Assembly: GCA_963846495.1 (NCBI GenBank)
Contig: CAWJWP010000035.1
Span: forward strand, 434,001 to 498,000
Direction: 5' to 3'
Source of the DNA: DASYQD01 sp963846495
GTDB lineage: Bacteria; Acidobacteriota; Thermoanaerobaculia; Multivoradales; JAIOJS01
DNA length: 64,000 nucleotides
Part shown: positions 45,745 to 59,319 of the stretch, piece after piece
Position numbering within the stretch: position 1 is the first letter of the stretch
How the letters are laid out: each line of letters opens with the position of its first letter
The notes under the pieces: generated by a model
Seen by the model: only the letters and a program-made list of their open reading frames with translations
The model's database searches: none
Told to the model about the DNA's origin: nothing
Made by a program: the position numbers and the translations under genes

Positions 45745-45798
45745 TCGGGAGAGGGCTGCGTCTTCGATCGACATCGCGCCACCGCCGTCGTTTGCGCC

Positions 45799-48601
<2,803 letters not shown>

Positions 48602-48606
48602 GCGCG

Positions 48607-50435
48607 ATGAGCGAGCTCGGCGCGGCGCAGCCGCTCGCAATCGGCTGCATGCGGCTATCGACGGCGCGCGAGCGTGACGAGGCGGCTGCAGTCGCCGTCC
48701 TCCACGCCGCGCTCGACGCCGGCGTCACCTTGCTCGACACCGCCGACGTCTACGGCTGGGGCGAGGGCGACCTCGGCCACAACGAGCGGCTCATCGCTCG
48801 CGCGCTCGCCACCTGGGGCGGCGACGCCACGAAGGTGAGCGTGGCGACGAAGGGCGGGCTCACGCGGCCCGGCGGCCGTTGGGTGCCGGACGGGCGCGCG
48901 CGGCACCTCGCCGCGGCGTGCGAGGCGAGCCGGCGGGCGCTCGGCGTCGATCGCATCGACCTCTACCAGCTCCACGCCGTCGATCCGCGGGTATCGCTCG
49001 AGACCAGCGTGCGGGCCCTCGCTGCGCTGCAGCGCGACGGCCTCGTCGCCGAGATCGGGCTCTGCAACGTCTCGCTGGCGCAGCTGAAGCGAGCGCTGGA
49101 GATCGCGCCCATCGCGGCCGTCCAGGTGGAGCTCAGCCCGTGGCAAGACGCGGCGCTGCGCGGCGGCCTCGTCGAGCACTGCGCGACGCACGGCATCCGG
49201 CTCCTCGCCTACCGCCCCTTCGGCGGCGTCGAAAAGCAGCGCCGCATCGGCCGCGACAGCGTGCTGTCGGAGATCGCCGAGCGGCACGGCGCCACGGCGT
49301 GGGAGGTGACGCTCGCCTGGCTGCGCGGCCTGTCGCCGGTCGTCGTGCCGCTGCCTGGGCCGACGCGCGTCGACACCGTGCGCTCGACCGCGTGCGCCGC
49401 GGACGCTGCGCGCTCGACGAGGCGGATCGCGACGCGCTCGACCGCCGCTTCCCCGCCGGCGCCGTGGTGCGCTCGCCGCGGGCTCGTCGTCCGCCACCGC
49501 CGTCGAACAGCGGCAGCGGCGACGAGGTGGTGCTGGTGATGGGGATGCCCGGCGCCGGCAAGAGCACGCTCGCCGAGGAGCTGGTGGCGCGGGGCTACGC
49601 GCGGCTCAATCGCGACCAGCTCGGCGGACGGCTGCGCGACCTGCTTCCCGCGCTCGACACCCAGCTCGCCAGCGGTCAGCGCCGCGTCGTGCTCGACAAC
49701 ACCTACCCCACGCGCGCGGCGCGCAACGAGGTGCTCGAGACCGCGTGGGCGCATGGCGTGCCGGTCCGCTGCCTCTGGCTCACCACCTCGCTCGCCGACG
49801 CGCAGATCAACGTGGCGTCGCGGCTGCTCCACGGCGACGACGCGCACCTGCCGCTGCTGCCGCTTCTCCCGGAGGCGCTCTACCGCTACCAGCGCGAGCT
49901 CGAGCCGCCCGAGCTCGACGAAGGCTTCGCAGCCGTCGAGCAAGTCGCCTTCACGCGTCGCACGCCCACCGATCACACCGGCCGCGCGCTCGTCTGCTGG
50001 CTCGACGGCGTGTTGCGGCGCAGCCGCTCGGGTGGCCGCGCGCCCGTCGATCCCGAAGACGTCGAAGTGCTGCCCGGCCGCGCCGAGGTGCTCGCCCGCT
50101 ACCGCGCCGAGGGCTTCACCCTCGCCGGCATCGCCTGGCACCCGGAGATCGCCGCCGGCACCGCGACGGCTGCCGCGATCGACGCCACGCTCGCGCGCAC
50201 GGCCGAGCTGCTCGGCGGCGAGATCGACCTGCGCTACTGCCCGCACGGCGGCGGCCCGCCGAAGTGCTGGTGCCGCAAGCCGCTTCCGGGTCTAGGCGTC
50301 GAGCTGATCGCGCGCCACCGCCTCGACCCGGCGCGCTCGCTCTACGTCGGCCGCGACGCCACCGACCGCGACTTCGCCGCCTGCCTCGGCTTCACCTTCG
50401 TCGACGCCGGCGAGCTGTTTCCCGTGGGCACCTGA
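48607..50435 (+). CDS. aldo/keto reductase - P-loop kinase - HAD-like fusion (one frameshift)
   Basis: Residues 1-265 are an aldo/keto reductase: LLDTADVYGWGEGDLGHNER (Asp and Tyr), VSVATKGGLTRPGGRWVPDG (Lys), IDLYQLHAVDP (His). A two-base slip near 49413 moves the frame; the restored frame reads LDEADRDALDRRFPAGAVV, then a polynucleotide-kinase-like P-loop domain (EVVLVMGMPGAGKSTLAEEL, RRVVLDNTYPTRAARNE), then a HAD-like C-terminal domain (VLPGRAEVLARYRAEGFTLA, YCPHGGGPPKCWCRKPLPGL, SLYVGRDATDRDFAACLGF). There is no room for a separate start before the P-loop, so the domains are fused. The HAD nucleophile motif is degenerate (CWLDGVL). About 608 residues. Confidence 0.78.
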
Positions 50436-50462
50436 GCGACGGCCTGATGTAGCTTAGGCGCG

Positions 50463-51038
50463 GTGGAACCCGCCCCCGTCAACGAGCCCTACACGGCAGC
50501 CGAGCTCGCCCGCGACCTCGCCGCGGTGCGCGAGTGGAGCGCCCGCTACTGGCAGCGCTTCAGCGACGCCGACTTCTTCGCGCCGATCGGCGACGGCTGG
50601 TCTCCCGCCGGCCACATGCGCCACCTCGTCAAGTCGAACCGTCCGGTGGCGGTGGCGCTCGGCATCCCGAAGCCGATCTTGGCGGTGCGCTTCGGCCTGA
50701 CCTGGCGGCCGTCGCGGCGCTACTCCGAGCTCGTCGCCACTTACCATGCGGCGCTCGCCGGCGGTTTGAAGGCCGGGCGCTACGAGGCGTCGCCGCTTCC
50801 GCCCGAGCGGCACAACGACACGCAACGGCGCGAGTCGCTCACCGCGCTCGACGATTCGCTGGCGGCGTTGGTGCGGCTCGTGCCGCGGTGGGGCGAGCGC
50901 GCGCTCGACCGCCTGCGCCTCCCCCACCCCGGAATCGGCATGCTCACCGTGCGCGAGATGGCGATGTTCACCGTCTACCACAACACCCATCACGTGCTCG
51001 GCGTAGCGAGGCAGCTCGAGGCGGCGCCGCCCCGGTGA
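50463..51038 (+). CDS. DinB-like superfamily protein
   Basis: A 191-residue protein with a GTG start (VEPAPVNEPYTAAELARDLA). The four-helix DinB-like fold is shown by GDGWSPAGHMRHLVKSNRPV (first His), and MAMFTVYHNTHHVLGVARQL (C-terminal HNTHH metal site). Relatives are metal-dependent thiol transferases or stress proteins of unknown activity. Single gene. Confidence 0.75.
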   Translation: MEPAPVNEPYTAAELARDLAAVREWSARYWQRFSDADFFAPIGDGWSPAGHMRHLVKSNRPVAVALGIPKPILAVRFGLTWRPSRRYSELVATYHAALAGGLKAGRYEASPLPPERHNDTQRRESLTALDDSLAALVRLVPRWGERALDRLRLPHPGIGMLTVREMAMFTVYHNTHHVLGVARQLEAAPPR

Positions 51039-51069
51039 CCGCGGTCGCGGCGGCCGACGGCGCCGCGCG

Positions 51070-51385
51070 GTGAAGCCGAAGACCGTCTACTGCTCCTGTG
51101 CGTGCTGGGGACCGTGCTCCCCTACTCGCAGCTCGTGCCCTTCGTGCGCGAGCACGGTCTCGACCTGCGGCTCGTCGTCGAGCAGCTCTTCGCCAACCGC
51201 ATCGGGGCCTTCTTCGGCCTCGACGTCGTCGTGTCGGCGCTCGTGGTGTTCGTGATGGTGTGGGTCGAAGGGCGGCGGGCGGAGATGCGTCACCTCTGGG
51301 CGCCGGTCGCGGCGACGCTCGTCGTCGGCGTCTCGCTGGGCTGCCGCTCTTCCTCTACCTGCGCGAAGAGCGGCTCCTGCAGCGG
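51070..51385 (+). CDS. DUF2834 family membrane protein, 3' end lost at a junction
   Basis: Starts at 51070 (KPKTV), shifts near 51092 into CVLGTVLPYSQLVPFVREHG, ANRIGAFFGLDVVVSALVVF, VEGRRAEMRHLWAPVAATLV, and shifts again near 51340 into LPLFLYLREERL. These are DUF2834 segments with three helices. After LREERL the frame enters antisense hypB sequence without a stop, so the final codons are missing. The break coincides with the change from acidobacterial to hydrogenase sequence. Confidence 0.72.
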
Positions 51386-52046
51386 CTCTGGTCTGCTCGA
51401 CCAGCCAGTCGCGCCACCTCGTCGAACCCCTCGCCGGTGCGCGCGCTCACGAGCATCGCGCGACGCCCGGGTGCACGGCGTCGAGGTGGTAGAGCAGGAG
51501 GTCGAGGTCGAAGTCGAGGTGCGGGAGCAGGTCGATCTTGTTCACGACCACGAGGTCGCAGGCGCGGAACATCAGCGGGTACTTGAGCGGCTTGTCCTCG
51601 CCCTCGGTGACCGAGACGACCATCACCCGCACGTCCTCGCCGACCCGGAACTCGGCCGGGCAGACGAGGTTGCCGACGTTCTCGATCACCAGCAGGTCGA
51701 GCTCGTCGAGCGGGAGCGAGCGGCAGCGCCGAGCGCACCATGTTCGCGTCGAGGTGGCACTCGCCGCCGAAGCCCGCGCCGGTGTTGATCTGCGCCACCG
51801 GCACGTGGAGCGCGGCGAGCCGGTCGGCGTCGAGGCTGCCCTGCACGTCGCCCTCGAGCACCCCGGCGCGCAGCCGTCGAGGCCGTCGAGCACGCGCTCG
51901 AGCAGCGTCGTCTTGCCCGCGCCCGGCGCGCTCATGAGGTTGACGACCGTCACGCCCGCGCGGTCGAAGTCGTCGCGGTTGGCGCGCGCGATCGTGTCGT
52001 TGGCGTCGAGGGCGTCCTCGACGACCCTGACCTTCGTCCGGTGCAT
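51385..52046 (-). CDS. hypB: hydrogenase nickel incorporation GTPase HypB (frameshifted, 3' end at junction)
   Basis: Starts at 52046 (MHRTKVRVVEDALDANDTIA). Motifs: VVNLMSAPGAGKTTLLERVL (P-loop), AQINTGAGFGGECHLDANMV (nickel/zinc-binding Cys-His), LVIENVGNLVCPAEFRVGED, LVVVNKIDLLPHLDFDLDLL (NKxD) and VSARTGEGFDEVAR. HypB supplies nickel to the large subunit together with HypA. The frame is broken between about 51,720 and 51,880 and near 51,405. Its last codons overlap the DUF2834 remnant, where two source sequences meet. Confidence 0.85.
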
Positions 52047-52052
52047 CCGCTC

Positions 52053-52163
52053 CTACATCGTCCTGATCTTGAGGTACCGCTGGATCTCGGGCAGCTGCGC
52101 TGCGACCGCCGCGCGCCGACGGCCGCCAGCCGAGCCGCGGCGAGCGCCAATCGGCTTGCTCAT
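52053..52163 (-). CDS. DUF6893-like small protein of hydrogenase clusters
   Basis: A 36-codon gene from an ATG that overlaps the protease stop (ATGA) to a TAG seven bases before hypB. It starts MSKPIGA and ends AVAAQLPEIQRYLKIRTM, the conserved end of small single-helix proteins next to group 1h hydrogenases. The middle reads ARRGSAGGRRR in this frame but LAAARLAAVGA in another, so two compensating indels probably hide the membrane helix. Confidence 0.55.
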   Translation of the reverse strand: MSKPIGARRGSAGGRRRAAVAAQLPEIQRYLKIRTM

Positions 52164-52653
52164 CGTCGTCCTCCTTCCGGGTTCGTGCCGAGTCAGCTCG
52201 TCGAGCAGGGACTCGACGAGCCGCGACGGCCTCGTCGAGCGCGGCGCGCACCGGCTCGCTGAGCTCGGCGACCAGCTCGTCCTCGTCGCCGGTCATGCGC
52301 TCCGGCTCGCAGCCGACGACGAGCATGCGCGCCGGCGCGCCGCCGAGCTGGCGCGCCAGCGCCAGCACCTTGACCGGGTCCATCCCGTGCGTGTCGAGCT
52401 CACGGCTCGCCCGTCGTCGAGCTCGGGCTCGATCACGTACAGCGTGCCCGGCGCCTCGCCGCGCGGCGCGGCGTCGACGAGCACCGCGGCGTCGTAGTCC
52501 TCGCCGAGCGCGTAGGCGAGGTCCATGCCGCGGATGCCGAAGTCGACGACGTCGACCCCGGCGGGCAGCGCGCGGTCGGCGAGCCGCTCGCGCGACCGCG
52601 ACGCCGAAGCCGTCGTCGCCGAGGAAGACGTTGCCGATGCCGGCGACGAGCAC
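52160..52653 (-). CDS. hydrogenase maturation protease, HyaD/HupD type (frameshifted)
   Basis: VLVAGIGNVFLGDDGFGVAV is the nickel-sensing N-terminus of the M52 peptidases; the shifted frame supplies GMDLAYALGEDYDAAVLVDA and the end reads THGMDPVKVLALARQLGGAP and VVGCEPERMTGDEDELVAEL. It removes the C-terminal tail of the large subunit after nickel insertion. The start (GTG at 52653) is tentative. Confidence 0.8.
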
Positions 52654-52689
52654 GCGCGTGGCCGGCGGCGCCGGCCGGCGAGCGGCTCG

Positions 52690-53919
52690 ACCTCGTCGGG
52701 CGAGAAGAAGAAGCGGTGGCCGGGCTGGCGCCGCTCGCCGAGGTCGCGGCCCGGGTCGTCCTCGAGCGTGACCGCGAGGTGGACCGCCGCCCTCCATGTC
52801 CTCGCTCGATCCCTCGACGACCGCGACCTTCGCCCGGCGAGCGCGCGGTCGAAGACGTCGCCGCCGCGCGCGCGGGCGCAGGCGCACGCGGCTGCCGCGG
52901 CCGACCTCGACGCCGTCGACCGTCACGCTGCGTCGGGCGCCGGGCGCTCGAGCTCGTCCCAGCGGTCCATCGCGCTCATCGCGCACGCTCGCAGCTCGCG
53001 GATCGTCCCGTGCAGGCGCATGAGCTGCTCGCGGCGTCAGCGCCTCGGTGCGCTCGAGGATCTCCCGCGTGCGCGGGTCGGCGGCGCGCATCTCGGCCTT
53101 CTCCTCGTCGGTCAGCGCGAGGATGTTCAGCACGAGCAGCTGGTCGATCTCGCCGCCGTCGAACAGGTCGCCCGGGCTCTCGGGCGCGATCCGCGGGTGG
53201 TCGTCGAGGATGATCGGCGAGGCGAGCACCGTGTGCGCTCGCCCTCCTCGCCGACCAGCACCGGCCACAGGCCCTCGTTGCCGCACGCCGCGGCCGCCGT
53301 CGCGCAGCGCTCGGGCGGGTCGGTGAGCGAGACGAACTCGCCGCCGGCGCGCAGCACGGCGTGCGTCGAGCAGAACGTGCGCCGCAGCGCCTCCTCGCGG
53401 TCGCCGCCGGCCCACGGCGTCGTGTTCGCGATCGCGACCGTCACGCGCTGCAGCCCGGCGCCGGCCGCTCGACCGACGCTCGACGCCGCCCTCGAGCGCC
53501 TCCCAGCGTGCGCACGAGCGCGACCGCCGTCGCCGAGCTCCTCGCGCTCCGCCGGCCGGCGATCGCGACTGCCGCTGCCCTGGCGCCCGACCTCGCGCTC
53601 GATCGCCTCGTCCCAGGTCACGCAGCTCGCCCCGCCGCAGCTCGTCGACCGGCTCGCCCGTCGCGCACGCACCTGCCGGTGCACCACGTGCAGGAAGCGC
53701 ACGCGCGACGTCGACGTCGCGTCCGCGTCGCCCTCGAGCAGGCACTGGGTCCGCATCTCGCAGCGGTCGTCCGGATGCGCGCTCGCTGTGCGCCGCGCGG
53801 GTAGACGCCGCCGAACGTCCAGCGCTGCTGGTTCTTAGCGCCGAGCGCCGGTACGGCCACAGCACGTAGCCCTCGTAGAGCACGGCGTCGGCGATCGCGC
53901 GCACCGGGTCCACGCTCAT
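52690..53919 (-). CDS. unrecognised group 1h hydrogenase-cluster protein (frameshifted)
   Basis: Begins MSVDPVRAIADAVLYEGYVL at 53919, overlapping the upstream stop (ATGA). Conserved-looking blocks are WTFGGVYPRAAHSERASG, VAIANTTPWAGGDREEALRR, LASPIILDDHPRIAPESPGD, LFDGGEIDQLLVLNILALTD and MRAADPRTREILERTEALTP. I know no activity; the protein is regularly found between the structural genes and the protease in actinobacterial group 1h clusters. About 400 residues intended. Several indels; the end is approximate. Confidence 0.6.
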
Positions 53920-54599
53920 CGCCGCCTCCTCCGAGCAGCGCGTCGACGCGTCGCTCCCAGGTCGGCAGCGCGTGCGCGCGCCTTGTAGGCCGCGAGCCGG
54001 TCGAAGCGTCTCGCGTCGCAGCCGCAGCCACGCGCTGCCGGGGAAGTGGCGGTCCATCGTCTCGCGCCAGACCGCGACCGGCAGCCGGTACGTCGGCCTC
54101 GCTGGTCCCAGCCGATCGCGCCGGCCTGCAGCCGGCCGTCGGCGCCCGCGTAGAAGACGCGTGCCGCTGAACAGGAACTCGAGCGGCACCTCGCCGTCGT
54201 CGAGCGCGTCCAGGTACTTGCGCGCGCCGACGACCTCGAAGTCGTAGGTGCACGGCACCGGCAGATCGACGACCGTCGCGCCCGGTGAACGGCGGGCACG
54301 ATCGAGCGTCGTGCGCGTCCAGAGCAGCGTGCGCAGCGTCGTGCCCCAGTCGCTCGGCGCGCCGAACAGCTCGACCAGCCGCGTCCTGCTCGCGCCTCGT
54401 CGTAGCGCGCGCCGGCGTGGCGGCGATCCGGATCTGCGACGTCGAGCGCGACCGAGCGGATCGGCTGCCCGCCCGCGGCGCTCGATCGCGCAGCGCGAAG
54501 CGCAGCGTCGGCACGGCGGCGTGCTCGACGCGCGCCGCGTCCCGCACGGCGAACGCCAGCTCGCGGCGCCGCGGCCGGCCGACGCGCGGCGCGCGCCAC
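53916..54599 (-). CDS. DUF6084 family protein of hydrogenase cluster (frameshifted)
   Basis: The frame from a GTG near 54599 is broken early. Recognisable blocks: LVELFGAPSDWGTTLRTLLW, GATVVDLPVPCTYDFEVVGA, KYLDALDDGEVPLEFLFSGT, VWRETMDRHFPGSAWLRLRR and LPTWERRVDALL, matching DUF6084 proteins linked to actinobacterial hydrogenases. Ends in an ATGA overlap with the next gene. Role unknown, probably enzyme assembly. Confidence 0.7.
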   Translation of the reverse strand: MARAARRPAAAPRAGVRRAGRGARRARRRADAALRAARSSAAGGQPIRSVALDVADPDRRHAGARYDEARAGRGWSSCSARRATGARRCARCSGRARRSIVPAVHRARRSSICRCRAPTTSRSSARASTWTRSTTARCRSSSCSAARVFYAGADGRLQAGAIGWDQRGRRTGCRSRSGARRWTATSPAARGCGCDARRFDRLAAYKARARAADLGATRRRAARRRRR

Positions 54600-54600
54600 G

Positions 54601-54804
54601 GTCTACGGCCGGCGAGAGGTTCGGCATCCGCGGGTCGATCGGCTCGCGCGCCTTCGGGGTTGATGCCGGTCGAGCGCTCGGCCGTCGAGCGGCCGTCGGG
54701 CAGGTGCCCGGCCTGCTTCTCGTAGTTGCCCTGCGCGTTGCCCTGCTTGACGCCCGGCGTGTGCGCGGGCAGTCCGGCTCGACGTCGGGCTTGCCGGTCT
54801 TCAT
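54601..54804 (-). CDS. small conserved hydrogenase-cluster protein (frameshifted)
   Basis: Starts with an ATG overlapping the DUF5947 stop (ATGA). Blocks across frames: MKTGKPDVEPDCP, HTPGVKQGNAQGNYEKQAGH, LPDGRSTAERSTGIN, PIDPRMPNLSPA. About 68 residues. The Gly/Asn-rich sequence recurs in actinobacterial group 1h clusters; no function known. Confidence 0.6.
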
Positions 54805-55560
54805 GCTCGCCACGTCGTCCTCCTCTGCTCGGTCGCGTCTCGCGTGCGCCGGTCGAGCGCCGTCGAAGAACGCCGTCGATCTCCTCCCAGACCTCGCTGC
54901 CGCCGGTGAGCCCGCGCCAGCGCGTGCGGATCAGCCCGACGAGCGCGTAGCAGTCGTCGATCGGGACGAGCCAGTGCTCGCGCGCGCCCGCGCGCGCGGT
55001 TGACGAGCAGCGCCTCGACGTCGGGCTCGAGCGTCGCGCAGCACCGGGTTGGCCGCCTCGAGCGCCGTCCCAGGCGTCGAGCTCGAGCAGCGACTCGGTC
55101 GGCCCCATCGGGCTCGGGTAGAAGGCGCACCACCCGCTCCGCGCGCCGCTGTGGCGGAAGAAGAACGCCATGTCGACCGGGATCCGCAGCTCCGCCCAGC
55201 GCGCGTCGTCGAGCTCGAAGTCGTCGAGCCGCGAGCCGCCGGTCGGGCACGAGCCGGAAGTGCCCGCCGCCCGCCGCCGCGGCCGGTCGAAGAGCAGCGC
55301 GCAGGCGCGGCAGCGCGCACATGCAGCTCGCGCGCGCTGCACGAGGTCGAGCAGCGTGCCGGTGCTCGGCGCGGGATCGGCTCGCCGCACAGCTCGCAGC
55401 GCTCCGCGCGGCTCGGCGCGCGCTCGACGGGCTCGGCGGCCGCGCGAGCCGGCCCGAGACGCGAGCCGCGACGCGCGCCTGCACCCGCGCGACGTGCGCC
55501 GCCGGCAGGCACGGTCGCACCGGCGCCGCCGTCAGCGCGCTCGACCTGCGAGCAGCGCGG
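54801..55560 (-). CDS. DUF5947 family protein of hydrogenase cluster (frameshifted)
   Basis: Blocks: RAERCELCGEPIP (CxxC), a further Cys pair in CRACALLFDRP, RLDDFELDDARWAEL, IPVDMAFFFRHSGAERVV, FYPSPMGPTESLLELDAWD, EALLVNRARGAREHWLVPID and TGGSEVWEEID. These are features of DUF5947 proteins. The start lies somewhere in 55,440-55,570 and cannot be fixed. At least five indels. Confidence 0.65.
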
Positions 55561-55569
55561 CGCCGGCCG

Positions 55570-56047
55570 GCTCGACGCGCCTCGGCGACTCGATCGCCGC
55601 TCGACGTCGGGCGCCGCCTTGTGGATCGCCGTCCTCGATCGCGAGCTTCAGCGTCATCGCCGACGACGGGCAGCCGTCGCAGCTGCCCTGCAGCGCAGCC
55701 GCACGACGCCGCTCGTCGACCCCGAGCAGCTCGACGTCGCCGCCGTGGGAGCTCGAGGTAGGGCCGCACCTCCGTCGAGCGCCTCGCGCACGCGCGCTCT
55801 CGAGCGGCACCGGGTGCAGGCCGTGCAGCAGCAGCAGGTGCGACGACGAGCTCGTCGGCGGCGAGCTCGCGCGAGCGTGCCGTCGCGCGCTGGCGACGAG
55901 CCCGACGATCCGCGCGAGCCCCTCGCCGTAGAGCTCGAGCAGCGCCTGCACCAGCTCGAGCGCCGCGCGTCGTCGTCGCCGGCCGCGTCCGTCGAGCGCG
56001 CTCGACCTGCTCCAGCAGCGCCTCGAGCGTCGTGCAGCCGTCGCCAT
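55570..56047 (-). CDS. NifU-like Fe-S scaffold domain protein (frameshifted)
   Basis: ATG at 56047, then GCTTLEALLEQVERAR in the restored frame, a helical N-terminal part (LELVQALLELYGEGLARIVG) and a C-terminal NifU domain with VRLRLQGSCDGCPSSAMTLK (CxxC Fe-S ligands). Stand-alone NifU-domain proteins are usual between the large subunit and DUF5947 in these clusters and may supply Fe-S clusters to the small subunit. End approximate. Confidence 0.72.
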
Positions 56048-57850
56048 GCCGTGCTCGCCGAACATCGGCGAGTGCACCTGCTTGAGCGTCTTGCCGTCGC
56101 CGAGGTACATGTGCACGCCGCACGGCAGGCACGGGTCGAAGCTGCGCACCGCCCGCATGATGTCGATGCCGCGGAAGTCGTCCTGGCCGTTCTCCTCGAA
56201 GATCGGCATGCCCGTGACCGCGTCCTCGTAGGGCCCGGGCGTGCCGTAGGAGTCCGTCGGGCTGCCGTTCCACGGCGTCGGCGGGTACGGGTGGTAGTTG
56301 GCGATCTTGCCGTCGCGGATCACCAGGTGGTGCGAGAGCACGCCGCGCACCGCCTCGTGGAAGCCGCAGCCGATCGCCTCGTCGGGGACGTCGAAGTCCT
56401 CGAACACCTTCGTGTTGCCCGGCGCGGACCTCGTCGAGCGCCCTGGTCGACGAAGTGCAGCGCCATCGCCGCCGCGTAGGCGACGAAGTAGATCCGCGCG
56501 CGGTCGCGCTCGATCGCGTTCGACCACTGCGGGATCTTCCACTCGAGGTCCGCCTCGCGGCGTGTCCGGCGTCTTCGGGCAGGTCGATCTGCACGCTCGT
56601 TGCCGGTGGCCTTGACGTACGGCGTGTCGACCTTGTCCGCCAGCGCCGTCGCCCACAGCCGCGCGAGCGCGCCGCCGCCGGTGTCGAGCGCGAGGTGGTC
56701 GCCCGTGCGCTTGTCGTACCAGCGCGGGCTCATCACCCACGAGTAGTTGCCGCCCTCGAGGTCGCGCTTCTGCGGCTTCGGGAGCGTCGTCTGGTTCCAC
56801 GGGTGGCGCTGGTCGACCGGGTTGCCGAGCGGGTCCTTGCGCGACGAACGTCTCCTCGTTCGGCCCAGTCCTCGTAGTAGGAGCTGCCGAGCAGGATGCG
56901 GATGCCGAGGTTGATGTCGACGAGGTTCGTGGTGACGAGCTCGCCGTCGACGACGACGCCCGGGGTGACGAACATCTCGTTGCCCCAGTCGTCCATGTTC
57001 CGGTAGTCGTAGTCGACGTGCGTCGGGGTTGTTGAACGCGCCCCAGCAGCCGAGCAGGATGCGCCGGCGGCCGACCTCCTCGTAGCCCGGCAGCGCCTCG
57101 TAGAAGAAGTCGAACACGTCGTCGTTCATCGCGACGGCCTTCTTGATGAAGTCGAGGCAGCGCAGCAGCCGCGCTGAGGTAGTCGGTGAACAGCGTGCGG
57201 CGTCGGCCACCGTGCCCGACGCCGCCCGGGTAGATCGTCGAGGGGTGCACGTGGCGCCCCTCCATCAGGCAGATCATCTCCCGCGTGATGCGGCTCATGT
57301 GCAGCGCCTCGCGGTACGTCTCGCCCGTGAACGGGTTGAACGACCGCATGATGTCGGCGATCGTGCGGTAGCCGTGGACGCTCGGCGTGCGGGCGCCTCG
57401 GTCTTCTCGGCCTTGTCCAGCACGCTCGGGTTCGTGTCCCTGACCATCTGCTCGCAGAAGTCCACGAACACCAGGTTGTCCTGGAAGATCGATGTGGTCG
57501 AAGATGTACTCGGCCGCCTCGCCGAGGTTGACGATCCACTCGCCGAGCGGCGGCGTCTTGACCCCGTAGGCCATGTTCTGCGCGTACATCGAGCAGACGG
57601 CGTGGTTGTCGCCGCAGATGCCGCAGATGCGGCTGGTGATGAAGTGCGCGTCGCGCGGGTCCTTGCCCTTCATGAACACGCTGTAGCCGCGGAACAGCGA
57701 CGACGTGCTCTTGCACGACACGACCTCGCTGGTTGTCGAAGTCGATCTTCGTGTAGATGCCGAGGTTGCCGACGATCCGGGTGATCGGGTCCCACGACAT
57801 GTCGACGATGTTGCCGGCCTCCGGGCTTGACCTCGCTCGCGGATGGCCAT
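56045..57850 (-). CDS. hhyL: group 1h [NiFe]-hydrogenase large subunit (frameshifted)
   Basis: Starts MAIRER at 57850; after a shift, NIVDMSWDPITRIVGNLGI. The proximal nickel motif is HFITSRICGICGDNHAVCSM and the distal one RSFDPCLPCGVHMYLGDGKT, so all four nickel-binding cysteines are present. Other group 1h blocks: CKSTSSLFRGYSVFMKGKDP, GEWIVNLGEAAEYIFDH, ICLMEGRHVHPSTIYPGGVG, SHHLVIRDGKIANYHPYPPT. About 600 residues. At least eight indels. These enzymes oxidise hydrogen at atmospheric concentration and feed the respiratory chain. Confidence 0.9.
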
Positions 57851-57874
57851 GGTCGCTCTCCTCGTCTCGCGCTC

Positions 57875-58921
<1,047 letters not shown>

Positions 58922-58933
<12 letters not shown>

Positions 58934-59312
58934 GTCAGCCTCCACTCCGTTGCGATCGCGCTCGTCGCTCCTCGAGCTCGAGCGACGTCGACCAGCAGCT
59001 CCTCGCCCCGCACGACCTCCACGTCCAGGCCCCCGCAGGCCGCGCAGGCGCAGCGGGAAGCCGTCCAGCTCGCTCTCCGCGCCGCACGCGCGGCAGCGCC
59101 GCGCGCGCCGGGCACGTGCTCGATGCTCCAGCTCGGCGCCCTCGACGCGCCGTGCCCTGCGCGCACGAGCTCGAAGGCGAACGTCGAGCGCCGACGGCAC
59201 GACCTGGCGCAGGTGCCCGACCTGCACCTCGACGCGCGTCGACGCGCCGGCCCGCCGGCGTGCCGGCTCGCGATCGCGCACGATCGGCCTCGGCGATCGA
59301 GAGCTCGTGCAC
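58922..59312 (-). CDS. hypA: hydrogenase nickel metallochaperone HypA (frameshifted)
   Basis: GTG start giving MHELSIAEA (the Met1-His2-Glu3 nickel site), then VEVQVGHLRQVVPSAL, and a zinc site in CRACGAESELDGFPL and CAACGGLDVEVVRGEELLVD. About 120 residues spread over three frames. Delivers nickel with HypB. Confidence 0.8.
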
Positions 59313-59319
59313 CGCTCCC

